Assembly: GCA_905205195.1 (NCBI GenBank)
Contig: CAJLCS010000028.1
Coordinates: 1 to 25,540, forward strand
Length of the DNA: 25,540 nucleotides
From: an uncultured Eubacteriales bacterium
GTDB taxonomy: Bacteria > Bacillota > Clostridia > Oscillospirales > Oscillospiraceae
Direction of reading: 5' to 3'
Part shown: positions 15,625-22,772 of the stretch, piece after piece
Layout of the letters: every line of letters begins with the position of its first letter
Numbering within the stretch: the stretch's first letter is position 1
Notes under the pieces: generated by a model
Told to the model about the DNA's origin: nothing
Database searches by the model: none
The model's input: the letters and a program-made list of their open reading frames with translations, nothing else
Made by a program: the position numbers and the translations under genes

Positions 15625-16251
15625 TTATTCCGCGAAGAAATGGGCTTCCGTTTCGGCGCACAGGTAATGGTACACCGGCAAGTGCAGCTCCTGTACCTTG
15701 AAGGTTTCGGTCTCCGGCACGCAGATGCACAGACCCGCCAGCTCCTTCAGCTTGCCGCCGCTGCGGCCCGTGAGACCCAGCACCGTCAGGCCCAGGGCCT
15801 TGCCGACCTTTGCCGCCGCCATCACGTTTTTGGAGTTGCCGGAGGTGCTGATGCACAACAGCATATCCCCGGGGCGGCCCAGACCCATCAGCGGCTGGGC
15901 GTAGATCAGCTCCGGATCCACGTCGTTGCAGAAGGCGCTGTTCAGCGCGTCGAAGGCCGGCAGCGCCACCGCAGGCAGGCCGCCCTGAAGCCGGTTCAGC
16001 GCTTCCTCCTCCAGTTCCGGGCAGCGGGCCTTCATGGCGGCCTTCCGGGCGGCGGACAGCGGGCGCTTTTTCAGAAAGCCCTTCATCAGCTCGCCCACAA
16101 TGTGTGACGCGTCGGCGCAGCTGCCGCCGTTGCCGCAGATCAGCAGCTTGCCGCCCTGCTCATAACAGGAAATCCATGCCTCCCGGGCCGCTTCAATGGC
16201 ATCGCGGCATTCTTCCAGCGCCGGATAACGGGAATAAAGTTCCTTTTCCAT
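15625..16251 (-). CDS. GmhA-like SIS-domain phosphosugar isomerase
   Basis: The 208-residue SIS-fold protein is closest in pattern to sedoheptulose 7-phosphate isomerase. Visible motifs are GNGGSCADASH (40-50), STSGNSKN (135-142) and QELHLPVYH (187-195). His50/Glu54 and Gln187/His195 match the spacing of the GmhA zinc/active-site residues. GmhA makes D-glycero-manno-heptose 7-phosphate. In this setting, beside a ROK kinase and glycosidases, it may instead handle a phosphorylated amino or keto sugar (inference). No heptose kinase or nucleotidyltransferase is in the window. AAGGAGA precedes the ATG; it follows the ROK gene by 18 nt. Confidence 0.85.
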   Translation of the reverse strand: MEKELYSRYPALEECRDAIEAAREAWISCYEQGGKLLICGNGGSCADASHIVGELMKGFLKKRPLSAARKAAMKARCPELEEEALNRLQGGLPAVALPAFDALNSAFCNDVDPELIYAQPLMGLGRPGDMLLCISTSGNSKNVMAAAKVGKALGLTVLGLTGRSGGKLKELAGLCICVPETETFKVQELHLPVYHYLCAETEAHFFAE

Positions 16252-16269
16252 GATGATTCTCTCCTTCTG

Positions 16270-17214
16270 TTACAGCATGGCCGTCGCAATGGCGGCATAA
16301 TCTCCGATGGCTTCTCCCAGCTCCGCCGGGACAATGGCGCAGCAGTCCGCCGCGGCGGCCAGCGCCTCCTGGCGGATCATGCGCTCCATGGCCGGGCGCA
16401 GCAGATCGCCGCTCCGGGCGAAAATGCTGCCCAGTACGATCCGCTCCGGGTTCAGCAGGTCAATCAGCACCGAAAGGCCCCGGCCCAGATACTCCCCACA
16501 GACCTCATACACCCGCCGGGCCGTCTCGTCCCCGGCCCGGACCGCGTCGGCCACGGTGCGGGCCGTCACGTCGGCGGGCGTCATGCCCTTGCGGAAGTAG
16601 GCAGGATAATTGCCCTGCTGGGCCTGCTCCAGCGCCATGGTGTAGCCCAGCTGGGCCAGCCCTCCGCCGCTGCAGAAGCCCTCAAAGGACCCGGCCTTGC
16701 CGTAGCCCACCGGGCCGAACCGGTCCAGCCGGATGTGGCCGCATTCCCCGGCGTTGTCGCCGGTGCCGACGTACAGGCGGCCGTCCAGAATCAGCCCCGC
16801 CCCCAGGCCGGTGCCGAAGGTCAGAAACGCCATGTTCCGGCAGCCCCGGCCGGCGCCGAATTTCCACTCCGCCACGGCGCAGGCGTTGGCATCGTTCTGT
16901 AACTTCACCGGCACGCCGAAGCGGGCGCCCAGCAGAGACACGATCTCCACATGGCCCCACCCCGGCAGATTCGGCGGGCCGAGAATCACGCCCCGGGCCG
17001 AATCCAGCGGTCCCCCGCAGGAAACGCCGATGGCCTCCGGCCGTTCGGTGAGCATTCCCTCGGCAAGCGCCGCCAGCCGGTCCAGCATTTCCTCCGGTGT
17101 CACGGAAAGATCCGTGGGAATCTTCTCCTTGCGGGTGACGGTGATGGTTTCGCCGCACACGTCGGCGGTAATGACGGCGCATTTGGTGCCGCCGATGTCA
17201 AATCCCAACAGCAT
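16270..17214 (-). CDS. ROK-family sugar kinase
   Basis: The 314-residue ROK protein phosphorylates hexoses or N-acetylhexosamines with ATP. Visible features are the phosphate-binding GFDIGGTK (4-11), NDANAC (107-112) with Asp108 as the catalytic base, FGTGLGAGLI (133-142) and GECGH (156-160). The usual ROK zinc motif CxCGxxGCxE is not present: the region reads SFEGFCSGGGL (176-186), so the structural zinc is probably lost. There is no N-terminal winged helix, so it is a kinase and not a ROK repressor. It lies between an AraC regulator and a GmhA-like isomerase, implying phosphorylation of sugar released by the nearby GH4 and GH36 enzymes. Candidate substrates are glucose, galactose, ManNAc or GlcNAc. 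Confidence 0.88.
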   Translation of the reverse strand: MLLGFDIGGTKCAVITADVCGETITVTRKEKIPTDLSVTPEEMLDRLAALAEGMLTERPEAIGVSCGGPLDSARGVILGPPNLPGWGHVEIVSLLGARFGVPVKLQNDANACAVAEWKFGAGRGCRNMAFLTFGTGLGAGLILDGRLYVGTGDNAGECGHIRLDRFGPVGYGKAGSFEGFCSGGGLAQLGYTMALEQAQQGNYPAYFRKGMTPADVTARTVADAVRAGDETARRVYEVCGEYLGRGLSVLIDLLNPERIVLGSIFARSGDLLRPAMERMIRQEALAAAADCCAIVPAELGEAIGDYAAIATAML

Positions 17215-17244
17215 AGGCTGTCTCCTTTCTGTTTCCCCGGCCCG

Positions 17245-18033
17245 TCACGGCGCGGTGCGCTGACGGCTGGGACACGTTCCGTAATGTTGTTTATATTGTC
17301 GTGAAAAATTGGATAAATCGGTAAATCCGGCCATGGTGGCCGCCTCCGTCACGCCGTAGCCCTGCCCCAGCAGCTCCCGGGCCTGCTCCAGCCGCAGCTG
17401 CATCAGGTACGCCTGGGGCGGCAGGCCGTAGGCCTCCCGGAACAGGATGGTCAGGTACCGCCGGTCGATATGGAGGCTGTCCGCAATCTGCTGAATGCTG
17501 ACCTGCCGCATATAGCTGGTTTCCAGCAGTACCTTCACATAGGCAGCATAGCGGTTGGCCTTTCCCGCCGGTCGGGACAGATGCGCCGACAGCCGCCAGA
17601 GGACCTCATAGAGCATGGAAAAGTAGTAGCCGTCCATGTCCCCGGCCAGCTCCCGGTCCCGGGCGTCCTCAAACAGCGCCCGCACCGGCATCTGCCGCAG
17701 CACCGGATGCCGGAGAAATTCCGGCACGGATTCGGCCTGAAAACCAATCCAGAAATACTGCCAGGGGTTGGCACCGTCGGCCCGGTAGGTAGTGACCTCG
17801 CCGGGCTGAATGACGAACAGGTCCCCTCGGCCCAGCCGGTAGGTCTCCCCGCCCCGCAGGAAGGTACCCTCTCCCTCCAGCACATAGTGAATCAGAATAA
17901 AACGCCGGACGGCCGGCCCGAAGCTGTGATGCGGCGCACAGATTTCAAATCCGAAATCCAACGGCACCACACTGTGCCACCAGCCCGGCGCAATGGCGTG
18001 CTCCCGCACGGTTCCCGCAGCGCCCTCCGCCAT
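17245..18033 (-). CDS. AraC-family transcriptional regulator
   Basis: The 262-residue regulator has an AraC N-terminal arm and cupin (HYVLEGEGTFLRGGETYRLG near 50-69; GDLFVIQPGEVTTYRAD follows) and a C-terminal double helix-turn-helix (about 160-258) with SIQQIADSLHIDRRYLTILF and FTDLSNFSRQYKQHYG. The ATG at 18033 has AAGGAGG about 7 nt upstream; a longer start at 18096 would run into the divergent promoter region. It is the first gene of the AraC-ROK-SIS-DUF5662 operon (30-nt gap to ROK) and divergent from the GH4-led genes. The shared spacer has two half-sites 21 bp apart, so it probably controls both directions. An alpha-galactoside-derived inducer is plausible. Confidence 0.92.
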   Translation of the reverse strand: MAEGAAGTVREHAIAPGWWHSVVPLDFGFEICAPHHSFGPAVRRFILIHYVLEGEGTFLRGGETYRLGRGDLFVIQPGEVTTYRADGANPWQYFWIGFQAESVPEFLRHPVLRQMPVRALFEDARDRELAGDMDGYYFSMLYEVLWRLSAHLSRPAGKANRYAAYVKVLLETSYMRQVSIQQIADSLHIDRRYLTILFREAYGLPPQAYLMQLRLEQARELLGQGYGVTEAATMAGFTDLSNFSRQYKQHYGTCPSRQRTAP

Positions 18034-18056
18034 GATCCACACCTCCTTGTTTGGTC

Positions 18057-18089
18057 TCCATTTTACCAAATTCCGCTTCCATTTTGCAA
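18057..18089. promoter_or_regulatory. AraC-type direct repeat in the GH4/AraC divergent spacer
   Basis: TCCATTTTACCAA (18057-18069) and TCCATTTTGCAA (18078-18089) are direct repeats offset by exactly 21 bp, two helical turns. They sit 60-92 bp upstream of the GH4 start. No strong -35/-10 pair is seen for GH4 (best -10 TAAACT at 18113-18118 with a poor -35), consistent with activator dependence. Confidence 0.6.
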
Positions 18090-18148
18090 TAGCCATCCGG
18101 AACTTTTTTTAGTAAACTGGAAGCACCATCAACAAGGAGGAATTTTCC

Positions 18149-19474
18149 ATGCTGAAAATCACTTTCATGGGCGCCGGCAGCACCGTGTTCGCCCGCAACG
18201 TGCTGGGCGACGTCATGTGCACCCCCGCCCTGCAGGAGTGCGACATTGCGCTCTACGACATCAGTGCTCAGCGGCTGGACGAGAGCTTCCGGATCCTGTC
18301 CACCATTAACCGGAACATCAACGGCGGCAAGGCCCGCATCACCCCCTATCTGGGCGTGGAAAACCGGAAGGAAGCCCTCCGGGGCGCCACCTTCGTGGTC
18401 AACGCCATTCAGGTGGGCGGCTACGATCCCTGCACCATCATCGACTTTGAAATCCCCAAGAAGTACGGCCTGCGCCAGACCATCGCCGACACGCTGGGCA
18501 TCGGCGGCATCATGCGGGCTCTGCGGACCATCCCCGTCATGGAGGGCTTCGCCCGGGATATGGAGGAGGTCTGCCCCGACGCGCTGTTCCTCAACTACTC
18601 CAACCCCATGGCCATGCTGACGGGCTACATCCAGCGCTACAGCGGCATCCGGACCATCGGCCTGTGTCACAGCGTGCAGGTCTGCTCCGAAAACCTGCTC
18701 AAGAGCCTGAATATGGAGGACAAGCTGGAGGGCCGGAAGGAGCTGATTGCCGGCATCAACCACATGGCATGGCTGCTGAAGATTCAGGACCGGGACGGCA
18801 ACGATCTTTACCCCGAAATCCGCCGCCGGGCCAAAGAAAAGAACGCCGCAGAGAAGCACCACGACATGGTCCGCTTCGACTACATCGATAAGCTGGGCTA
18901 CTACTGCACCGAATCCAGCGAGCATAACGCCGAATATAACCCCTTCTACCTGAAGTCCCGGTATCCGGAGCTGGTGGAGCGGTTCAACATTCCGCTGGAC
19001 GAGTACCCCCGCCGCTGTGTCAACCAGATCAAGGAATGGGAGACCATGAGCCAGAATCTGCTGGGCGATGATAAGCTGGGCCACGAGCGGTCCCGGGAGT
19101 ACGCCTCCTACATTATGGAAGCGGTTTACACCGGCAACGCCATCAAGATCGGCGGCAACGTCCAGAACGCCGGCCATCTCATCGAGGACTTCCCGGAGCA
19201 GGCCTGCGTGGAGGTTCCCTGCCTCATCGACGGCATGGGCTGCCATCCCACCTATGTGGGCCATCTGCCCCCGGTGCTGGCGGCCATGAACATGACCAAC
19301 ATCAACACCCAGCTGCTGACCATCGAAGCGGCCCGTACCCGCAAGCGGGAGGATATTCTCCGGGCCGTCATGCTGGAGCCCCACACCGCCGCCGAGCTGT
19401 CCATCGACGACATGGCGAAGATGGTGGACGAGCTGATCGAGGCCCACGGCGACTATATGGCCATGTACCGCTGA
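18149..19474 (+). CDS. GH4 NAD-dependent alpha-galactosidase-like enzyme (MelA type)
   Basis: The 441-residue GH4 enzyme hydrolyses glycosides by NAD-assisted oxidation at C3, elimination and re-addition of water, and needs a divalent metal such as Mn. The NAD-binding GAGSTVFARN is at 8-17, and the metal-binding Cys173 lies in GLCHSVQ and His204 in GINHMAW, as in characterised GH4 proteins. NYSNPM (149-154) is also conserved. The CHSV form is typical of MelA-like alpha-galactosidases. It is a full-length cytosolic protein. AAGGAGG precedes the ATG. It is divergent from the AraC-ROK operon and upstream of a GH36 alpha-galactosidase. Alpha-glucosidase or glucuronidase specificity cannot be excluded. 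Confidence 0.9.
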   Translation: MLKITFMGAGSTVFARNVLGDVMCTPALQECDIALYDISAQRLDESFRILSTINRNINGGKARITPYLGVENRKEALRGATFVVNAIQVGGYDPCTIIDFEIPKKYGLRQTIADTLGIGGIMRALRTIPVMEGFARDMEEVCPDALFLNYSNPMAMLTGYIQRYSGIRTIGLCHSVQVCSENLLKSLNMEDKLEGRKELIAGINHMAWLLKIQDRDGNDLYPEIRRRAKEKNAAEKHHDMVRFDYIDKLGYYCTESSEHNAEYNPFYLKSRYPELVERFNIPLDEYPRRCVNQIKEWETMSQNLLGDDKLGHERSREYASYIMEAVYTGNAIKIGGNVQNAGHLIEDFPEQACVEVPCLIDGMGCHPTYVGHLPPVLAAMNMTNINTQLLTIEAARTRKREDILRAVMLEPHTAAELSIDDMAKMVDELIEAHGDYMAMYR

Positions 19475-19483
19475 TAAGCCCCT

Positions 19484-19512
19484 GCGGAGCCGGCTCCCGG
19501 CTCCGCTTTTTT
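19484..19512 (+). terminator. Rho-independent terminator after GH4
   Basis: A perfect 10-bp stem GCGGAGCCGG/CCGGCTCCGC with a 3-nt loop CTC is followed by six T residues, 9 nt after the GH4 stop. Confidence 0.95.
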
Positions 19513-19560
19513 CGTGATGTTGCACAAAATCAGGCAGTGCTTTTTGACCTTTTTGCCGAG

Positions 19561-19629
19561 TTGACGCTGCCGCACCCCGGTGATAAACTAGCAGTTGGTT
19601 TCAAATCAACGTGTGCGGCCCGGCCGCAC
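19561..19629 (+). promoter_or_regulatory. Promoter and hairpin leader of the MBL-GH36 operon
   Basis: -35 TTGACG (19561-19566), 17-bp spacer, -10 TAAACT (19584-19589). The transcript leader of about 50 nt would contain two small hairpins, GTTGGTTT/AAATCAAC around 19593-19609 and GTGCGGC/GCCGCAC (19613-19619/19623-19629), ending just before AAAGGA and the ATG at 19645. Confidence 0.65.
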
Positions 19630-19644
19630 GGAAAGGACGTTACA

Positions 19645-20364
19645 ATGACTCTTACATTTCTCGGCACCAGCCATGGCCTGCCGGAGCCCAATCAGCGCTG
19701 CACCAGCATCATGATCGAGGTCTCCGGCCGCTACTATTTCATCGACATGGGTGTTCAGGTCATGGAGGATCTGGCCACCCGGGGCATCTCCCCGGACGAT
19801 GTGAAGGGCGTTTTCATCACCCATATGCACGGCGACCATGCCGACGGGCTGATTAACTTTGTGGACCTGCTGAGCTGGTACTATAAAAATGCCCAGCCGG
19901 AGATTTTCCTGCCGAAAATCGAAGGCGCCGACGCCATCCGCAGCTGGCTGAGTGTGTCGGGCGTGACCATGCGGGAGCTGCCCTTCCGGGAGGTCCACGC
20001 CGGTCCTCTCTTCGATGACGGCTATCTGAAGGTCACCGCCATTCCCACCCAGCACTGCCCCAAGTCCCACGCCTATCTGGTGGAGGCCAAGGGCAAGACC
20101 GTGCTGTTCACCGGCGATCTGAAGCATCCCACCGTGGATTTCCCGGAAATCGCCAAGACGGTGCCCACCGATCTGATGGTGTGCGAATCGGTCCACTTCC
20201 CCGCCACGGCCTACACGGACATTCTGCGTCAGTGCCCCACCAAGCGGGTCTGCTTCCACCACTACCGCACCAGCTACAGTATGCCGTACCTGCTGCAAAC
20301 CATGGAGGACCTGAAGCCCCTGCCCACCTTCCTGGCCACCGACGGCCTGATCGTCAACCTCTGA
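19645..20364 (+). CDS. Metallo-beta-lactamase-fold hydrolase (RNase Z/lactonase-like)
   Basis: The 239-residue MBL-fold protein has the dinuclear metal motif THMHGDH at 59-65 (His60, His62, Asp64, His65), with further ligands likely His137 (PTQHCPKSH), Asp158 (FTGDLKH) and His205/206 (CFHHYR). The N-terminus TFLGTSHGLPEPNQRCTS resembles RNase Z/phosphodiesterase-type MBLs. The ATG at 19645 has AAAGGA upstream and lies after a clear promoter; an earlier in-frame reading would start before that promoter. It is 13 nt upstream of the GH36 gene in one operon. A role as sugar lactonase (UlaG-like), phosphodiesterase or other hydrolase acting on a product of alpha-galactoside breakdown is possible but unproven. 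Confidence 0.85.
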   Translation: MTLTFLGTSHGLPEPNQRCTSIMIEVSGRYYFIDMGVQVMEDLATRGISPDDVKGVFITHMHGDHADGLINFVDLLSWYYKNAQPEIFLPKIEGADAIRSWLSVSGVTMRELPFREVHAGPLFDDGYLKVTAIPTQHCPKSHAYLVEAKGKTVLFTGDLKHPTVDFPEIAKTVPTDLMVCESVHFPATAYTDILRQCPTKRVCFHHYRTSYSMPYLLQTMEDLKPLPTFLATDGLIVNL

Positions 20365-20377
20365 AAAAGGAGTCGTT

Positions 20378-22123
20378 ATGACACAGAACATCGACCGTTT
20401 TACCGTCACCATGGCGCCGGGCCAGAATCTTGCGCTTTCAGCCGTCGAAACCCGGGACGGCATTACCTTCTACCGCTTCCACCTGACCTGGACGGAAGAA
20501 AACGCCGCCCGGGACGATGCGTTCACCGTCTCCTGGACCCATCCTATCCGGAATATCCTGTATAAATGGGACGCCTCCCTGCAGCTCTGCCGGAATATTT
20601 ACCGGGCCTGGGACGACAATTACTTCTCCATGATTTCCAGTCACGCCCCGCTGACCTGCTTTTTCGACGGCTCTGGCAACAACGCCTGCTGCTGGTCGTT
20701 GGATGAATGCCGGAAGTACGTCCGTCTGTACAGCATACTGGATGACCGGAACTGTCTGCTGACGCCCCGGTTTACCCTGCCCGTTCGGCAGTACACCGGC
20801 CGCACCTCTGCGGACCTGACGCTGCGGATCGACACCCGACCGGTGACGCTGCGGCAGGCCGTGGCCGACACCGCCGACTGGTGGGAAAATGACTGCGGCA
20901 TGACCCCGGCCTACGTTCCCGCCGCCGCCAAGGATCCGGCCTACTCCTTCTGGTATTCCTTCCATCAGGATATCCATGACGAGGACGTGGTGGCCGAGTG
21001 CCGCCGGGCCAAGGCGCTGGGCTTCGATGTGTGCATTGTGGACGACGGCTGGCAGACCGAGGATTCCTCCGGCGGCTATGCCTACACCGGCGACTGGGAA
21101 CCGGCCCCCGGGAAATTCCCGGATATGGCCGCCCATGTGGCCAAAGTCCACGATATCGGTATGAAGTACATCCTGTGGTACAGCGTCCCCTTCGTAGGCT
21201 ACTACTCCAAGCATTATGAGCATTTCCGCTCCATGATGCTCTACACGCAGGACAATCTCCCGGCCGGCGTGCTGGATCCACGCTACAAAGAAGTCCGGGA
21301 TTTTCTGGCCGGCACCTACGAGAAGGCACTGCGGGAATGGAATCTGGACGGCTTCAAGCTGGACTTCATCGACAGCTGGCGGGACGGTCCGGATAACGCC
21401 CCCTACAACGAAAAAATGGACATTCCCGCCCTGCAGGACGCCGTGGACGTGTGTATGGCCGAAATCATGGACCGGCTGAAGGCCATCAAGCCGGACATTC
21501 TGCTGGAATTCCGGGAAGCCTACATCGGCCCCCACATGAAACGGTTCGGCAATATGTTCCGGGTGGGCGACTGCCCCGGCGATTTCATTAAGAACCGGGT
21601 CACCTCGCTGGACCTGCGGATGCTCATGGGTGATCAGGCGGTCCACTCCGATATGCTGATGTTCACGCCGGAGGAGCGGCCGGAAAACGACGCACTGCAA
21701 ATCATCAGCGTCATGTTCTCCGTCATGCAGTACTCCGCCCGGCTGGACCGGATCACCCCGGAAACCGCCAGAATGTCTAAATTCTGGCTGGATTTCCTGA
21801 AGGCTCACAAGTCCCTGCTGCAAAGCCGGAATCTGCGTACCTATGAGCCGCACCTGCTTTACACCTGGGCCCAGGTGACGGAGGGCCGCGAATGTGCCGC
21901 CGCCGTCTATGCCATTGACAAGTGCATCCGGCCCGATCCGGTGGACACGCTGTATCTGGCCAACGGCTGTGCCTGCGACCGGATGATGCTGGAGCTGGAA
22001 GGGACCTACCAGGTGCGGATTTTCAACTGCTACGGCGACGAAACCGCCGCCTTTACCAAGGCCTTTGACGGCATTTCCACGCTGCCGGTGCCCATGGGCG
22101 GCCTGGCCATTCTGGAAAAATAA
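20378..22123 (+). CDS. GH36-type alpha-galactosidase
   Basis: The 581-residue retaining alpha-galactosidase of clan GH-D has a beta-sandwich N-terminal domain (about 1-165), a TIM barrel (about 185-480) and a short C-terminal beta domain. VDDGWQ is at 221-226, the nucleophile motif FKLDF at 326-330 with Asp329, and the acid/base is probably Asp398 in FRVGDCPGD. It is shorter than the roughly 720-residue GH36 subgroup I enzymes and closer to the compact ones. There is no signal peptide, so imported raffinose- or melibiose-like oligosaccharides or host alpha-galactosides are expected substrates. AAAGGAG precedes the ATG. It is the last gene of its operon, and the hairpin array begins 17 nt after the stop. 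Confidence 0.9.
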   Translation: MTQNIDRFTVTMAPGQNLALSAVETRDGITFYRFHLTWTEENAARDDAFTVSWTHPIRNILYKWDASLQLCRNIYRAWDDNYFSMISSHAPLTCFFDGSGNNACCWSLDECRKYVRLYSILDDRNCLLTPRFTLPVRQYTGRTSADLTLRIDTRPVTLRQAVADTADWWENDCGMTPAYVPAAAKDPAYSFWYSFHQDIHDEDVVAECRRAKALGFDVCIVDDGWQTEDSSGGYAYTGDWEPAPGKFPDMAAHVAKVHDIGMKYILWYSVPFVGYYSKHYEHFRSMMLYTQDNLPAGVLDPRYKEVRDFLAGTYEKALREWNLDGFKLDFIDSWRDGPDNAPYNEKMDIPALQDAVDVCMAEIMDRLKAIKPDILLEFREAYIGPHMKRFGNMFRVGDCPGDFIKNRVTSLDLRMLMGDQAVHSDMLMFTPEERPENDALQIISVMFSVMQYSARLDRITPETARMSKFWLDFLKAHKSLLQSRNLRTYEPHLLYTWAQVTEGRECAAAVYAIDKCIRPDPVDTLYLANGCACDRMMLELEGTYQVRIFNCYGDETAAFTKAFDGISTLPVPMGGLAILEK

Positions 22124-22139
22124 GGGGCTTCCCTTCACG

Positions 22140-22173
22140 AATACAGCGCACCGCAGACGCGGCGCGCTGTATT
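22140..22173. repeat. Palindrome P1, first copy
   Basis: AATACAGCGC (22140-22149) pairs with GCGCTGTATT (22164-22173). Inside, past one mismatch, CCGC and GCGG pair around an AGAC loop. The 32 bp from 22142 to 22173 recur exactly at 22379-22410. It lies 17 nt after the GH36 stop. Confidence 0.95.
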
Positions 22174-22198
22174 CCGTGCGTCAAAAAGCCTCGCAGAG

Positions 22199-22220
22199 TT
22201 CACCGCCCGCAGGCGGTGAA
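22199..22220. repeat. Palindrome P2
   Basis: TTCACCGCC/GGCGGTGAA, 9-bp perfect stem with loop CGCA, second element of the hairpin array. Confidence 0.9.
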
Positions 22221-22232
22221 TAAGATAAGATT

Positions 22233-22265
22233 ATTTTCTCCGGCGGCGTGTACGTCGGAGAAAAT
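22233..22265. repeat. Palindrome P3
   Basis: ATTTTCTCCG/CGGAGAAAAT, 10-bp perfect stem with a 13-nt GC-rich loop, third element of the hairpin array. Confidence 0.9.
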
Positions 22266-22271
22266 ACCGAT

Positions 22272-22331
22272 CAGGCTGCAAGTGTGCGAATCGTCCGTCG
22301 CTGGCGGACGATGAGTGCGCGCAGCAGCCTG
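22272..22331. repeat. Palindrome P4, compound long hairpin
   Basis: Outer stem CAGGCTGC (22272-22279)/GCAGCCTG (22324-22331), a middle stem TGTGCG/CGCGCA with one G-U pair, and an inner perfect stem ATCGTCCG (22290-22297)/CGGACGAT (22305-22312) with a 7-nt loop. This is the longest structure in the array, about 60 nt. Confidence 0.9.
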
Positions 22332-22339
22332 CAATCCTT

Positions 22340-22372
22340 TTGTCGGAAAAGCCCATCAGGCTTTTCCGACAA
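22340..22372. repeat. Palindrome P5
   Basis: A 14-bp perfect stem (22340-22353 with 22359-22372), reading TTGTCGGAAAAGCC with its complement, loop CATCA. It is preceded by CCTT and has no T-tract after it, so it is not a typical terminator. Confidence 0.93.
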
Positions 22373-22378
22373 GTTCAG

Positions 22379-22410
22379 TACAGCGCACCGCAGACGCGGC
22401 GCGCTGTATT
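22379..22410. repeat. Palindrome P1, second identical copy (also terminator-like)
   Basis: Exact 32-bp copy of 22142-22173, closing the array. Here it is followed by TTTACTTTTG, so together with its own terminal TT it has a T-tract and could terminate plus-strand transcripts from GH36. It stands 20 nt from the end of the convergent GH3 fragment. Apart from these palindromes, no gene is seen in 22124-22430. Confidence 0.93.
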
Positions 22411-22430
22411 TTTACTTTTGAACACCGAAA

Positions 22431-22754
22431 TCAAAAAATCTGAATGCTCTGCTCCAACACCAGGTCGGTGGAAGAGTGGCCGATCAGGGCCACGGAGGTC
22501 AGTTTTTCCGGGTCCAGCGGCAGGATGCCGTCGTTTTTCAGCAGCGTCACCGATTCCAGCGCCGCCCGGCGGGCGATATTCTTGTGCTTTTCGCAGCGGA
22601 TGGTCTGCTGCCAGTAGGTTTCCTCGGTGTAGGGATGCTCAAACAGGCCCAGCTCAAATTTCACGGTGAGAATCCGCCGGACGATCTCGTTGATCCGCGT
22701 CTCGGAGATTTCCCCCGTTTCGATCAGATCCGTCACGGTTTTCTGCCAGTAATC
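22431..22754 (-). pseudogene. GH3 beta-glucosidase fragment (junction of domains 1 and 2)
   Basis: An open frame of about 108 codons matches the middle of GH3 enzymes: the helix DLIETGEISETRINEIVRRIL, then VKFELGLFEHPY, ARRAALESVTLLKNDGILPL and the start of the second sandwich domain, VALIGHSS. Both the TIM barrel with the catalytic Asp and most of the C-terminal domain are missing (whole enzymes are about 700-800 residues). The upstream frame closes at a TGA within the promoter region, and the only candidate start (GTG at 22736) has no ribosome site. It is a deletion remnant, bounded on one side by a promoter and on the other by the hairpin array. It is not a functional enzyme. Confidence 0.85.
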
Positions 22755-22772
22755 GGTTTGTTGTTTTTCGTG

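Noticed and set aside
17945..19525. 526-codon minus-strand frame opposite GH4
   Set aside because: GH4 motifs on the plus strand are unambiguous; the minus frame also overlaps the AraC gene and a terminator.
22199..22331. tRNA or other standard small RNA gene in the hairpin region
   Set aside because: No cloverleaf arms with a T-loop GTTCRA and acceptor pairing could be drawn; the stems are simple local palindromes.
22340..22372. P5 as the normal GH36 terminator
   Set aside because: The stem is long, but no T-run follows it; the T-tract occurs only after the second P1 copy.
22140..22410. CRISPR array
   Set aside because: The repeats are palindromes of different sequence and length with irregular spacing. 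Only one is duplicated and no cas gene is near.
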